Notes: a model not told the origin generated them from the sequence alone. Counted from the first letter of the stretch, positions 16,635 to 26,624 are shown. The stretch is DNA of 64,000 bases from Bradyrhizobium sp. B124 (GCF_038967635.1 NZ_CP152413.1:7320001-7384000), one strand, 5' to 3'. Numbers and translations are program-made.

Positions 16635-19076
16635 ATGATGAATCTTGCCGAATATCGCCGTTCGAATACGCGCCTTGCCGACTTCCTGCCCTGGGCCGCC
16701 CTAGTCGATGAGGGAATTGTCTTGAACAAGGATGGCTCGTTTCAGCGGTCGGCACGGTTCAGAGGGCCTGACCTCGACAGCGCCGTGCCGGCCGAGCTCG
16801 TTGCGGTGGCAGGCCGGCTGAACAACGCGCTCCGTCGTCTCGGCTCCGGGTGGGCTGTCTTTGTTGAAGCGCAGCGGCATTCGGCGGGACGCTACCCGCC
16901 GGACATGTTCCCGGATGTCGCATCGGCCCTCGTGGATGCGGAGCGGAAAGCGCAATTCGAGGAAGCCGGCAGACACTATGAATCGAGCTACTATCTGACA
17001 TTGCTCTATCTGCCCCCGGCAGAGAGTGCAGCGGCTGCGGAGCGTCTCCTCTATGAGGGCAGCCATCGCAGCGCAGGAGCGGACGCGCGTGAGCTGCTCA
17101 GGGGCTTCGTCGACCGGACCAACCGCGTGCTGCAGCTCGTTGAGGGCTTCATGCCGGATTGCGGCTGGCTCGATGACGAGCAAACGCTGACCTACCTTCA
17201 CTCGACAGTATCGACCAAGCGGCACCGGGTGCGCGTGCCGGAAATCCCGATGTATCTCGACGCGCTGCTCGCCGACCAGCCGTTGACCAGCGGGCTGGAA
17301 CCGATGCTGGGCGACGCACATCTGCGCATCCTGACCGTCGTGGGATTTCCGAGCGCGACCACACCCGGAATTCTCGATGATCTCAACCGTCTGGCGTTCC
17401 CGTATCGCTGGTCGACCCGTGCCATCATGCTCGACAAAACAGATGCCACGAAGCTCCTGACCAAGATCCGGAGGCAGTGGTTTGCCAAGCGGAAGTCGAT
17501 CGCCGCGATCCTCAAAGAGGTGATGACGAACGAGGCCTCCACGCTTCTGGATACCGATGCCCACAACAAGGCGATGGATGCCGACAGCGCGCTCCAGGAG
17601 CTGGGTTCCGATCAGATCGGAGAGGCCTTTGTGACTGCAACTGTTACGGTCTGGGACAGGGATCCCCGCGCGGCCGACGAAAAGCTCCGCCTCGTCGAAA
17701 AGGTGATTCAGGGCCGCGACTTCACCTGCATGACCGAGACGGTGAACGCGATCGAAGCCTGGCTCGGCAGCCTGCCGGGCCAGACTTACGCCAACGTCCG
17801 CCAGCCGCCGGTCTCGACCTTGAATCTGGCCCACATGATTCCGCTGTCTGCCGTCTGGGCGGGAGAGGCGAGGGACCATCATTTCAAGGCCCCTCCACTC
17901 TTCTTCGGCAAGACGGAAGGATCGACGCCATTCCGGTTTTCTCTCCATGTCGGCGATGTCGGACATACCCTGGTGATCGGACCGACTGGCGCTGGCAAGT
18001 CGGTGCTGCTCGCGCTGATGGCTCTGCAGTTCCGGCGATATCCGTTGGGCCAGATCTTTGCCTTCGACTTCGGCGGTTCGATCCGCGCAGCTGCGATCGC
18101 CATGGGGGGCGACTGGCACGATCTTGGCGGTGCGGTCAGTGGAGGATCCTCCGAGTTTGTGGCGCTCCAGCCGCTAGCGCGAATCGAGGACGTTGGGGAA
18201 CGCGGCTGGGCGGCCGATTGGATAACATCAATCTTGACCCGCGAGCGCATCGAGGTCACCCCCGAGACGAAGGAACATATCTGGTCGGCTTTGACCTCGC
18301 TCGCCTCGGCGCCAGTTGGGGAGCGCACATTGACCGGGCTCTCCATCCTTCTCCAATCCAATGCCTTGAAGCGCGCGCTGCAGCCCTACTGCCTCGGTGG
18401 CCCCTTTGAGCGGCTCTTGGATGCGGAAGGCGAGCGGCTGGGAGAGGCCTCCGTTCAGGTGTTCGAGACCGACGGATTGATCGGCACCGGTATCGCACCG
18501 GCGGTTCTGTCCTATCTGTTTCACCGGATCGAAGACCGGTTTGATGGCCGTCCCACGCTGCTCATCATCGACGAGGGGTGGCTTGCGCTGGACGATGCCG
18601 ATTTCGCCGGCAAGCTCCGCGAATGGCTAAAGACGCTGCGCAAGAAGAATGCTTCCGTTGTGTTTGCCACCCAATCTCTTGCCGATATTGACGGATCCGC
18701 AATTGCGCCCGCAATCATCGAGAGCTGCCCGACCCGGATCCTGCTGCCGAATGACCGCGCCATCGAGCCGCAAATCATGGCGACCTACCGCCGCTTTGGG
18801 CTGAACGACCGGCAAATCGAGATCTTGGCGCGAGCAACGCCGAAGCGGGACTACTACTGCCAGACGCGCCGGGGCAACCGACTGTTCGAGCTCGGCCTCG
18901 GCGAAATCGCACTTGCCTTCGCGGCCGCGTCTTCCAAGGCCGACCAAGCTCTCATCGAGCAGGTCCTTAACGAGCACAGCCAGGAGGATTTTGTCGAGGC
19001 CTGGCTGAAGACACGTGACCTCAGCTGGGCCTGCAATCTCATTCCGCAGCTTGCGAAGGAAGGAAATTTGCCATGA
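16635..19076 (+). CDS. trbE: TrbE conjugal transfer ATPase
   Basis: 813-residue VirB4-type ATPase, the largest motor of the channel. The N-terminal CagE/TrbE domain begins NLAEYRRSNTRLADFLPWAA. Walker A is VIGPTGAGKSVLLAL and Walker B is TLLIIDEGWLALDD, followed by KKNASVVFATQSLADI. The length is normal and no lesion is visible. The trbJ ATG overlaps its stop. Confidence 0.92.
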   Translation: MMNLAEYRRSNTRLADFLPWAALVDEGIVLNKDGSFQRSARFRGPDLDSAVPAELVAVAGRLNNALRRLGSGWAVFVEAQRHSAGRYPPDMFPDVASALVDAERKAQFEEAGRHYESSYYLTLLYLPPAESAAAAERLLYEGSHRSAGADARELLRGFVDRTNRVLQLVEGFMPDCGWLDDEQTLTYLHSTVSTKRHRVRVPEIPMYLDALLADQPLTSGLEPMLGDAHLRILTVVGFPSATTPGILDDLNRLAFPYRWSTRAIMLDKTDATKLLTKIRRQWFAKRKSIAAILKEVMTNEASTLLDTDAHNKAMDADSALQELGSDQIGEAFVTATVTVWDRDPRAADEKLRLVEKVIQGRDFTCMTETVNAIEAWLGSLPGQTYANVRQPPVSTLNLAHMIPLSAVWAGEARDHHFKAPPLFFGKTEGSTPFRFSLHVGDVGHTLVIGPTGAGKSVLLALMALQFRRYPLGQIFAFDFGGSIRAAAIAMGGDWHDLGGAVSGGSSEFVALQPLARIEDVGERGWAADWITSILTRERIEVTPETKEHIWSALTSLASAPVGERTLTGLSILLQSNALKRALQPYCLGGPFERLLDAEGERLGEASVQVFETDGLIGTGIAPAVLSYLFHRIEDRFDGRPTLLIIDEGWLALDDADFAGKLREWLKTLRKKNASVVFATQSLADIDGSAIAPAIIESCPTRILLPNDRAIEPQIMATYRRFGLNDRQIEILARATPKRDYYCQTRRGNRLFELGLGEIALAFAAASSKADQALIEQVLNEHSQEDFVEAWLKTRDLSWACNLIPQLAKEGNLP

Positions 19077-19804
19077 ACCGTCTCCGTCGGCTGTCGGCAG
19101 CGAGCTTGATCGCTATCGCCCTCGTTCATGTCCCCCGGGACGGCGAGGCGTTGATCGTGTTCGATCCGAACAATTACGTGCAGAACGTGCTCACGGCTGC
19201 GCGCGAGCTGCAGCAGATCAACAACCAGATCACGTCGTTGCAGAACCAAGCACAGATGCTGATCAACCAGGCGAGGAACCTGGCGAGCCTGCCATATTCG
19301 TCGTTGCAGCAGCTCGAGCAATCGATCCAGCGAACCCAGCAACTGCTTGGCCAAGCTCAACGCATCGCCTACGACGTGCAGCAGATCGATCGCGCCTTCT
19401 CAACGACCTACGCACCGGCATCATCGAGCATGTCTGATGGGGGCATGGTCGCCAACGCGCAAGCACGTTGGCAGAACTCGGTCGCCAGCCTGCAGGACGC
19501 GATGCGGGTGCAAGCAACCGTCGTCGGGAATCTCGATACCAATCGGACCCAAATGTCGGGCCTGGTTACAGCGAGCCAGGGCGCGTCGGGCGCCCTTCAG
19601 GCAAGCCAGGCAGGCAATCAGCTGCTTGCGCTCCAAGCGCAGCAGCTATCGGATCTTACGGCAAGCGTGGTCGCGCAAGGCCGGGCGCAAACGCTTGAAG
19701 CTGCGCAGCGTGCAGCAGCTCAGGATCAGGGCAGAGAGCAGCTGCGGCGCTTCCTTGCCCAAGGCCAGGGCTATCAACCAGCAACCGTGCAGATGTTCCA
19801 CTGA
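19073..19804 (+). CDS. trbJ: TrbJ periplasmic conjugation protein
   Basis: 243-residue VirB5-like minor pilus component. A signal peptide (LSAASLIAIALVHVPRDGEA) precedes VFDPNNYVQNVLTAARELQQ and a long Gln-rich coiled coil (ITSLQNQAQMLINQARNLAS). This matches TrbJ of Ti-type Trb systems. It overlaps trbE by 4 bp and trbK by 1 bp. Confidence 0.88.
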   Translation: MNRLRRLSAASLIAIALVHVPRDGEALIVFDPNNYVQNVLTAARELQQINNQITSLQNQAQMLINQARNLASLPYSSLQQLEQSIQRTQQLLGQAQRIAYDVQQIDRAFSTTYAPASSSMSDGGMVANAQARWQNSVASLQDAMRVQATVVGNLDTNRTQMSGLVTASQGASGALQASQAGNQLLALQAQQLSDLTASVVAQGRAQTLEAAQRAAAQDQGREQLRRFLAQGQGYQPATVQMFH

Positions 19805-20175
19805 TGATGAAGATCACATTTGAACGGTTGCCCATGGCGATGGCAACGGCGCTTATGGTTCTCGCCATCGCGGCTTGCGCCATTCGCCTGCGGGGCGACG
19901 AGAGCCCACCCGAATCTTCCACGCTCGCTCCCAAGGGTGATGCGGCCGCCGCAAAGCTCAACCAATGCCGCACCGTTACCTACGAGCAGAAGGACGCTCT
20001 CCTCGAATGCCAGAACATTTGGGCCGACCAGCGCAGCCGGTTTTTGGGGGGAAGGGTATCTTCGAACAGTTCGGATAGCCGGGCGGGCGTCGCACCTTCG
20101 CCATCTCCTGTGCCGCGCAAGGACGAAAGCCGTCTCTCGCCCGGTTATCCCCCCGTTCCAAGCCAAAGCGAGTGA
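19804..20175 (+). CDS. trbK: TrbK-alt entry-exclusion lipoprotein
   Basis: 123 residues with a signal sequence and lipobox (MVLAIAACA), then NQCRTVTYEQKDALLECQNI with two Cys and the RSRFLG motif typical of the alternative TrbK family placed between trbJ and trbL. Entry-exclusion lipoproteins block uptake of the same element from another donor. The C-terminal third is Pro/Ser-rich. Family placement rests on position and these motifs. Confidence 0.75.
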   Translation: MMKITFERLPMAMATALMVLAIAACAIRLRGDESPPESSTLAPKGDAAAAKLNQCRTVTYEQKDALLECQNIWADQRSRFLGGRVSSNSSDSRAGVAPSPSPVPRKDESRLSPGYPPVPSQSE

Positions 20176-20178
20176 GCC

Positions 20179-21414
20179 ATGGGCGGCACAGGCGTCATCG
20201 ACCAATTCCTGGAAACCTTCGCTCGCTACATCGATTCCGGATTTGGCCTCGTCGGGGGCGAAGTCGGTTATCTCGCGACCACATTGGCTGCGATCGACCT
20301 CACGCTCGCCGGCCTGTTGTGGTCCTTTGGGAGCGATGAGGAGATCATTGCCCGGCTCATCAGGAAGACTCTGTTTGTCGGCGTGTTTGCCTACCTGATC
20401 GGCAATTGGAATAGCCTTGCCCGGATTGTCTTCGAGAGCTTTGCCGGTCTTGGACTGAAAGCCTCAGGGACCGGCCTCTCATCGGCAGATTTCCTGCGGC
20501 CGGGCCGAATTGCGCAAGTCGGGCTCGATGCCGGCCGTCCGATCCTTGACTCTGTTTCAGGGCTGATGGGCTATGTCAGCTTCTTCGAGAATTTCGTCCA
20601 GATCGCTGTCCTCCTGTTCGCCTGGATGACGGTGCTGCTGGCCTTCTTCATTCTCGCGATCCAGCTCTTCGTCACGCTAATCGAGTTCAAACTGACGACG
20701 CTTGCCGGCTTCGTCCTGATCCCCTTCGGCCTCTTTGGGAAGACTGCCTTTGCGGCCGAACGGGTCCTCGGCAATGTGATCTCGTCAGGCGTGAAGGTTT
20801 TGGTTCTTGCCGTCATTGTCGGTATCGGATCGACTTTGTTCTCGCAATTCACATCAGGCTTCGGTGGCAACCAGCCCACGATCGAGAACGCCATGGCGCT
20901 GGTGCTCGGTGCTCTCTCTTTGCTCGGCCTTGGCATTTTCGGACCCGGCATTGCCAATGGCATCGTTTCTGGCGGCCCGCAGCTTGGCGCGGGTAGTGCC
21001 GTGGGCACAGGCCTCGCCGCCGGCGGAGTGGTTGTGGCCGGCGCTGGTCTTACAGCCGGCGCCGCCGGCCTTGCCAGCGGCGCCATCGCGGGCGCGGCGC
21101 GCGGAGGAACCACCATTGCGAGTGGCGCGACGAGCCTGTTTCGGCCGGCGAGCCAGGCCGGCTCCGAGGCGAGCGGTTCGGCTACTGCAAGCCCCTTGCG
21201 CTCGATCGCAGCTGGTCTCGGTGCAAGAGCGAGCGATGTCAGTAAGCGGGAAGGGAGTTCTACCATTGCTTCCGACAGCGCGCCCGCATGGGTTCATCGG
21301 ATGAAGCGGGCGCAGACCATCCAGCATGGCGCATCAGCTGCAACGCATGCGATCCGATCGGGAGATCACGGCGGGGGCGGCGGGTCAGTCGACCTCTCGG
21401 AAGGCGATCGCTGA
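20179..21414 (+). CDS. trbL: TrbL polytopic channel protein
   Basis: 411-residue VirB6-like inner-membrane protein with about six membrane segments (for example VLLFAWMTVLLAFFILAIQL). The conserved FLETFARYIDSGFGLV start and FELTTLAGF-like core (here FKLTTLAGFVLIPFGLFGKT) are present. The last ~170 residues are Gly/Ala/Ser-rich, as in other TrbL proteins, and end in a Gly-rich stretch. No frameshift is seen. Confidence 0.9.
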   Translation: MGGTGVIDQFLETFARYIDSGFGLVGGEVGYLATTLAAIDLTLAGLLWSFGSDEEIIARLIRKTLFVGVFAYLIGNWNSLARIVFESFAGLGLKASGTGLSSADFLRPGRIAQVGLDAGRPILDSVSGLMGYVSFFENFVQIAVLLFAWMTVLLAFFILAIQLFVTLIEFKLTTLAGFVLIPFGLFGKTAFAAERVLGNVISSGVKVLVLAVIVGIGSTLFSQFTSGFGGNQPTIENAMALVLGALSLLGLGIFGPGIANGIVSGGPQLGAGSAVGTGLAAGGVVVAGAGLTAGAAGLASGAIAGAARGGTTIASGATSLFRPASQAGSEASGSATASPLRSIAAGLGARASDVSKREGSSTIASDSAPAWVHRMKRAQTIQHGASAATHAIRSGDHGGGGGSVDLSEGDR

Positions 21415-21457
21415 CGCTTCTCTCCTTAATCCCGTTCTCAGTCATACCTTGGGGCAA

Positions 21458-22141
21458 ATGATGTTCAAACGATCAGCCGTTCACTATGGCCGCACACCGG
21501 AAGCAGTCACTCCTTATCAACGCGCAGCCCAGGTCTGGGATGACCGCATTGGCGCAGCACGCGTCCAGGCCAAGAATTGGCGCCTGATGGCTTTTGGCTG
21601 CCTGTTTCTGTCCGCAGGCTTTGCCGGCGCTCTGGTCTGGCAATCAGCGCACGGCACGATCACGCCCTGGGTGGTCGAGGTCGATCAATTGGGCGAAGCA
21701 AAAGCCCTCGCGCCCGCGAATGCCGGCTATCAGCCGACCGACCCTCAGATCGCGTTTCACCTGGCGCGCTTCATCGAGCACGTGCGGGGCCTGCCGATGG
21801 ACGCCATCGTGCTGCGTGAAAACTGGCTGCGCGCCTACGACTTCACGACGGACCGGGGCGCGGCCACACTCAATGACTACGCCCGCAACAACGACCCCTT
21901 CGCCAAACTTGGCAAGACGCAAATTGCAATCGAGGTCTCGAGCGTCATTCGGGCGTCGCCAGAGAGCTTTCGTCTGGCCTGGATCGAGCGCCGTTACGAC
22001 AACGGCCAGCTTGCCGCGACCGAGCGATGGAGCGCGATCATCACCGTCATCGTGGAGATGCCACGTGATCTGGATCGGCTGCGGAAGAATCCACTGGGCA
22101 TCTATGTCAACGCAATCAACTGGTCGAAGGAGCTGGGCTAA
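21458..22141 (+). CDS. trbF: TrbF conjugation protein
   Basis: 227-residue VirB8-like bitopic protein. It begins MFKRSAVHYGRTPEAVTPYQ, with a membrane segment at about 45-62 (GCLFLSAGFAGALVW) and a periplasmic domain (WVVEVDQLGEAKALAPA). The start is taken at 21458, where GGGG lies just upstream; ATG 21461 is equivalent. A frame open from 21326 lies antiparallel in phase with the trbL tail and is not part of the protein. Confidence 0.89.
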   Translation: MMFKRSAVHYGRTPEAVTPYQRAAQVWDDRIGAARVQAKNWRLMAFGCLFLSAGFAGALVWQSAHGTITPWVVEVDQLGEAKALAPANAGYQPTDPQIAFHLARFIEHVRGLPMDAIVLRENWLRAYDFTTDRGAATLNDYARNNDPFAKLGKTQIAIEVSSVIRASPESFRLAWIERRYDNGQLAATERWSAIITVIVEMPRDLDRLRKNPLGIYVNAINWSKELG

Positions 22142-22143
22142 CC

Positions 22144-23118
22144 ATGCCGCTACATCTTGTTCATGCGTCGCGTAAAGTGTGGCCGCGATTGGCTATGGCT
22201 CTTCTGGTCTGTGTTTCCACCCTTGGCGGCTGCACCACGTTCAAGCCGCCGCAAATCAGCTACGACAACGACATTCCGCCTACACCGGATTTGCCAGCGC
22301 TTTCCGACGATCGCCCGAAGCCGCTGCATGTGCCGCCGGCCTGGAAGGCGGCGCGCGGCGGCAAGAGCGCGGAAGCCAAGGAACCGGCAGAGCGCATTGA
22401 GACCGCAAATGAAGCCGCACGCGTCGAGCCGCGCAAAGCCGGCTACTACAATGCCGTGCAGGTGTTTTCCTACAGTCCTGGCGCCCTCTATCAGATTTAC
22501 GCCGCACCAGGGCAGATTACCGACATTGCACTCGAGCCTGGTGAGCAGCTGACCGGATCGGGACCTGTTGCCGCCGGCGATACCGTGCGCTGGGTGGTCG
22601 GCGACACCGAAAGCGGCAGCGGCGACACGCGCCGTGTCCACATCATGGTCAAGCCGACGCGGCCCTCGATCGAGACCAATCTTATCGTCAACACCGACCG
22701 ACGCACCTACCTGGTCGAACTGCGCTCCCGCGAGAAGCCCTACATGCCTTCAGTTGCCTGGTTCTATCCGGAAGATAAAGGCGCACGTCATCGGGCGCTG
22801 CCGCCGACACCCTTCCTTCCGGATCTTCCCGCGCGCCGCTACCGTTACGCTATCGAGGGCGACAGCCCGCCCTGGCGTCCGGTCAATGCCTATGACGACG
22901 GTCGCAAGGTCTATATCGAGTTCTCGCCCGGCATTGGCCAGGGCGAGATGCCGCCATTGTTCGTGATCGGGCCTGACGGCAACACCGAGCTTGTGAACTA
23001 TCGCGCCTACGGCAACGTCCTGATCGTGGACCGCTTGTTTGCGGCCGCGGAACTCCGGCTCGGGGAGGAGCACCAGCAGAAGGTCAGAATCGTGCGAACT
23101 GACGGGAGGTCGCTGTGA
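22144..23118 (+). CDS. trbG: TrbG outer-membrane conjugation protein
   Basis: 324-residue VirB9-like component of the outer-membrane core. The signal peptide ends in a lipobox-like LGGC. The conserved VQVFSYSPGALYQIYAAPGQ and SVAWFYPEDK regions follow, with a C-terminal VIGPDGNTELVNYRAYGN typical of the family. It lies 2 bases after trbF and overlaps trbI by 4 bases. Confidence 0.9.
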   Translation: MPLHLVHASRKVWPRLAMALLVCVSTLGGCTTFKPPQISYDNDIPPTPDLPALSDDRPKPLHVPPAWKAARGGKSAEAKEPAERIETANEAARVEPRKAGYYNAVQVFSYSPGALYQIYAAPGQITDIALEPGEQLTGSGPVAAGDTVRWVVGDTESGSGDTRRVHIMVKPTRPSIETNLIVNTDRRTYLVELRSREKPYMPSVAWFYPEDKGARHRALPPTPFLPDLPARRYRYAIEGDSPPWRPVNAYDDGRKVYIEFSPGIGQGEMPPLFVIGPDGNTELVNYRAYGNVLIVDRLFAAAELRLGEEHQQKVRIVRTDGRSL

Positions 23119-24320
23119 CCGATACGGGCCAGTCAAACGATACGGCCAATGATGCGCGCCGGGTTAGGCCACCGGAAGAGATTGCCGAAACATTGCGGCT
23201 CCGGCCAGGGCGGCCGCAAGTGGTACGCCTGTCGCGCAAAGTCCTTGCCGGCGGCAGCGCCCTTGTGCTCGTGCTCATCTCTGGTGCGGTGTTCTGGGCT
23301 CTGCAGCAGAAGCGCGCAAGCACGCCGGCCGTGGAGGAACTTTACGCGACCGACCACCACAATGTTGCCGATCAGCTTACAACCCTGCCGAAAGATTACA
23401 GCGAGATTCCGAAAGGCGTGCCTCGTCTCGGGCCGCCCTTGCCAGGCGATCTCGGCCGGCCGATCGTCGCCGCCCAAGGCTCGACGACCTCAAGTCCGCT
23501 CGGGGTGGATGCCGAACAGCAGCGCGTCACCCAGGAGAGCGAGGCGGCGCGCACCAGCAAGGTGTTTGCCAGCACGAATGTCCGTACCTCGGCTGCTGTG
23601 ACGTCGGCCAGCGAAGCGCCATCGAATGCCACGACATCATCTGATGAAGCGTTCGCCCAGAATGGCCAGGACCGGAAGCTGAGCTTCGTCGGCGCATCCG
23701 TCGATCGCCGGACGACCAGCCCTGATCGCCTCGTGAGGCCAGCGTCGCCGTTTGTGGTGCAGGCCGGAACGGTCATTCCGGCTGCTCTCATCACGGGTAT
23801 TAGGTCCGATCTGCCGGGGCAGATCACCGCGCAAGTAACGGAAGCCGTGTACGACAGTCCAACCGGGCGAGCCCGCCTTATCCCGCAGGGGGCAAGGCTG
23901 ATCGGCACGTACGACAGCCAGGTCGCTTTTGGCCAGTCGCGTGTGCTGCTGGTCTGGACACGGTTGATGATGCCAAACGGGCGTTCGATCGTCTTGGAAC
24001 GGCAGCCTGGCGCAGATGCAGCTGGATACTCCGGCCTCGAGGACCAGGTCGACAATCACTGGAAAGAGCTCTTGGGCGCAGCTGCGCTTTCGACGCTGCT
24101 TGCCGTCGGCACGGAGGTCAATTCGGGCGCGGACACAGGCAGCACCAACAGCGACCTCGTTGCTGCGCTCCGGCGCGGGGCCGGGGATTCGGCAAATCAG
24201 ACGGGACAGCAGCTGGTTCGCCGCAATCTCAACATCCAGCCAACGTTGACCATCCGCCAGGGCTTCCCGGTGAGAGTGATCGTCAACCGCGATCTCGTGC
24301 TCGAACCCTACAGGGGATAA
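23115..24320 (+). CDS. trbI: TrbI core-channel protein
   Basis: 401-residue VirB10-like protein spanning both membranes. It has a short cytoplasmic N-terminus, a membrane segment (GGSALVLVLISGAVFWALQQ) and a Pro/Ser-rich linker. The C-terminal TrbI/VirB10 domain (VQAGTVIPAALITGIRSDLP, VTEAVYDSPTGRARLIPQGA, LTIRQGFPVRVIVNRDLVL) is complete. It starts with GTG at 23115 inside the trbG stop. No lesion is seen. Confidence 0.91.
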   Translation: MTDTGQSNDTANDARRVRPPEEIAETLRLRPGRPQVVRLSRKVLAGGSALVLVLISGAVFWALQQKRASTPAVEELYATDHHNVADQLTTLPKDYSEIPKGVPRLGPPLPGDLGRPIVAAQGSTTSSPLGVDAEQQRVTQESEAARTSKVFASTNVRTSAAVTSASEAPSNATTSSDEAFAQNGQDRKLSFVGASVDRRTTSPDRLVRPASPFVVQAGTVIPAALITGIRSDLPGQITAQVTEAVYDSPTGRARLIPQGARLIGTYDSQVAFGQSRVLLVWTRLMMPNGRSIVLERQPGADAAGYSGLEDQVDNHWKELLGAAALSTLLAVGTEVNSGADTGSTNSDLVAALRRGAGDSANQTGQQLVRRNLNIQPTLTIRQGFPVRVIVNRDLVLEPYRG

Positions 24321-24324
24321 GACG

Positions 24325-24567
24325 ATGGCAAAGCTCAAGCTTGGAGCGATCGAAGATGACAAGCCGATCAAAGTGACGCACGAACTGCCGGCAAACGTCC
24401 ACCGGGACCTCGCTGCTTACGCCGAAATCCTGGCCCAGGAAACGGGACAACCCATACAGGATCCAGCCAAGCTGATCGCGCCCATGCTGGCGCGATTCAT
24501 GGCGGCGGATAGGAGCTTTCGGAAGGCCCGACGGGCGCGTCAACGTTCGAGCGGAGCCAAGGAATAG
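24325..24567 (+). CDS. DUF2274 protein closing the trb operon
   Basis: 80 residues (KLGAIEDDKPIKVTHELPAN, then LAAYAEILAQETG and LIAPMLARFMAADRSFRKAR), recognisable as DUF2274. This family consistently follows trbI in rhizobial Trb clusters. The fold suggests a small DNA-binding or assembly factor, but the role is unknown. It starts 4 bases after the trbI stop. Confidence 0.75.
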   Translation: MAKLKLGAIEDDKPIKVTHELPANVHRDLAAYAEILAQETGQPIQDPAKLIAPMLARFMAADRSFRKARRARQRSSGAKE

Positions 24568-25086
24568 CGCTCAGAAAGCAAGTTCAGAACGCGGCCAACG
24601 TGGGGTTTTCGTTGTCCGCTCGCCACTATCCCGAAAAATCGAACCGGCTGGCGCCGATGCCAATCGCGCGGTTCGCGGCGGTAGACGAGGCTTGCAAACG
24701 ATTCCAGCGTTGACGCTTATCAGGCTCTCCCCGGCTGACGTCGTGGTGCTCGATCGTTTTTCGATTCTCAGGCGAGATTAGCTTGGAAAACAGAAGATCT
24801 CCAACCTCTTTTCCGGCATTAGTGGTTCAATAGCTCTGTCTCCCAGCAGGTCAGTCCTGCGAAGAATGTCACGCGCAGTGAGGGCATGATCACGCGGCAA
24901 GGCGACCAGAACGCGCTCGGCTTACCAGCGCAGAACTTACGTTGACGTTGGCGCCGTTAGGGGATTGAACGGCTGGCCTCGTCGATATGATTGAGTGGCG
25001 CCGACCAGTCACAGTAAGGACGTCAGAATTGAATCCAGAGTGAATTCCGTCCACCTCGCTCAGCGAAAGATGCTTTTGCATCGTCG
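24568..25086. other. Non-coding stretch after the trb operon
   Basis: I see no gene, RNA or strong hairpin. The stretch probably marks the right side of the conjugation block before the insertion sequences. Confidence 0.45.
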
Positions 25087-25449
25087 TCACCTGTAGCAAG
25101 ACGTCTTGGAGGAGCTTTGAATAACGTACTCTGCGAGCAGGCAAGAAGTCTTTGAACGGCGCGCAATAAATGGGATGTCGTCGCCGTTGAGGAGGCAGAT
25201 CTCCCCTTCGAGTGAGGCGTCATCCCTTAGTTCGGCCCAACCGTCACCCTCGGCTGGCTCCATTTCGTCGTTGCCTTGCCAACCGAACTCGACGGTATCG
25301 CCGTCGCAGGCTCCATGAATGGAGCCTGTGAGGCAATCGAAGGCGAATTCGCCACCAGCCTCATCGAACAGGATGTAGGCGCCCGCCAAGGCCATATCGT
25401 AGCCCGGCATCTCGATCTCGACGACCTGCCATCTGCCCCGAATGCTCAT
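25087..25449 (-). CDS. Hypothetical acidic protein next to IS5 remnant
   Basis: 120 residues. The first ~97 (MSIRGRWQVVEIEMPGYDMA, FDEAGGEFAFDCLTGSIHG, DGDTVEFGWQGNDEMEPAEG, ICLLNGDDIPFIARR) resemble a widespread small hypothetical family of unknown function. The last ~22 residues, with a repeated SKTSC, look like read-through past the usual family end. The start overlaps the stop of the IS5-family transposase (ATGAGCAT), so it may be co-transcribed with it. No function is assigned. Confidence 0.55.
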   Translation of the reverse strand: MSIRGRWQVVEIEMPGYDMALAGAYILFDEAGGEFAFDCLTGSIHGACDGDTVEFGWQGNDEMEPAEGDGWAELRDDASLEGEICLLNGDDIPFIARRSKTSCLLAEYVIQSSSKTSCYR

Positions 25450-26548
25450 GCCGGTGTCGCCAGAAGCTTGGGAAGCCGGATCAGATTGTAGGCTGCAAGC
25501 GCCAGGACGAAGACGGCATCCACGCGGTCGCGGCCTCGCAGCTTGACCTTGGCCAAGCCAGCGGAACTCTTGATCCAGCCGAAGATTTCTTCGATGCGTT
25601 TGCGGCAGCGTTGGCTGACGTCGTAGCCGCTGTGACGCGTGGTACGCGCGTCGATCGCCGTCTTGCGCCGCTTGCCGGTCCTACTCAGATGTCCATCAAT
25701 CGCGATATGCGGGGTAACCGATCTGTCTCTCAGGTCGTGCACGAACTGCGTGACATCATAGGCCTTATCGGCCCCCAGAGTGATCCGCTTGCGCACCTCC
25801 GCCGGTCGATCATGGCAAGCGCAATCTCCCGTTCGGCGGTGCCCGTCGCTTGGCTCACTCCCCCCAAAACCGCCAAACCATTGCGGTTCTCCATCAGAGC
25901 ATGGCCCATATAGCTCAGCTTGGCTGGCTGGCCGTCACCCTTCTTGTAGAGCCGCGCCTCAGGATCGGTCGTGCTCTCATGGGTCTCGTTGGATCGTTTC
26001 TCCTTGTGGAAGCTGCGCTCGGCGTTACGTCCCGGACCATCCTCGTCTTTGTCGCTGCCATCCTTCTTCCGGAAGCTCTTGATCGAAGCCCAGGCTTCAA
26101 TCAGCGTACCATCCACCGAGAAGTGATCGCTCGATAGCAGGCGCTTGACCTTTGGCTGCGCCAAAAGCGCGTTCAGGAACTTGACCGCAATCTCGCCTTC
26201 GAGCAGCCGGTCGCGGTTCTTCGAGAAGGTCGAATGGTCCCAAACCGCATCGTCCGCCCCAAGCCCAACGAACCAGCGGAACAGCAGATCGAACTCTATC
26301 CGTTCCATCAGATGCCGTTCCGAGCGAACCCCATAAAACGCCTGGAGGAGCATCGCCCGAAGCAACTTCTCCGGTGCGATCGAGGGGCGACCGAAATCCG
26401 TATAGAGCTTGCCGAACTCCCCAGAAAGGTCGCCCAGCGCCGCATTCGCCAAGTCTCGGATCACCCGTAGCGGATGTTCGACGCGAACTCGAGCCTCCAG
26501 GTCCACGTAACTGAAAAGCGAGCCAGACCGTTCGTCACTCCCCCGCAT
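25446..26548 (-). pseudogene. IS5-family transposase, frameshifted
   Basis: The N-terminal DUF772 part (MRGSDERSGSLFSYVDLEAR, FYGVRSERHLMERIEFDLLF, WDHSTFSKNRDRLL) and the first DDE region (DHFSVDGTLIEAWASIKSFR, LSYMGHALMENRNGL) lie in one frame down to about 25790. The C-terminal DDE part (KRITLGADKAYDVTQFV, then CRKRIEEIFGWIKS) continues in another frame to 25446. A small deletion near 25790 breaks the gene; there is no A or T run suggesting programmed frameshifting. The right end of the element is probably in 26549-26624, where AGTCGGTAGCGAAGCG-type sequence (minus strand) resembles IS5-family ends. The left end is unresolved. Confidence 0.8.
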
Positions 26549-26624
26549 CGCGCCCCCCAGTCAAATCATGGTCCTAGAGAATCACGATACAAAGCGCTTC
26601 GCTACCGACTTCTTCAACAGCCTG

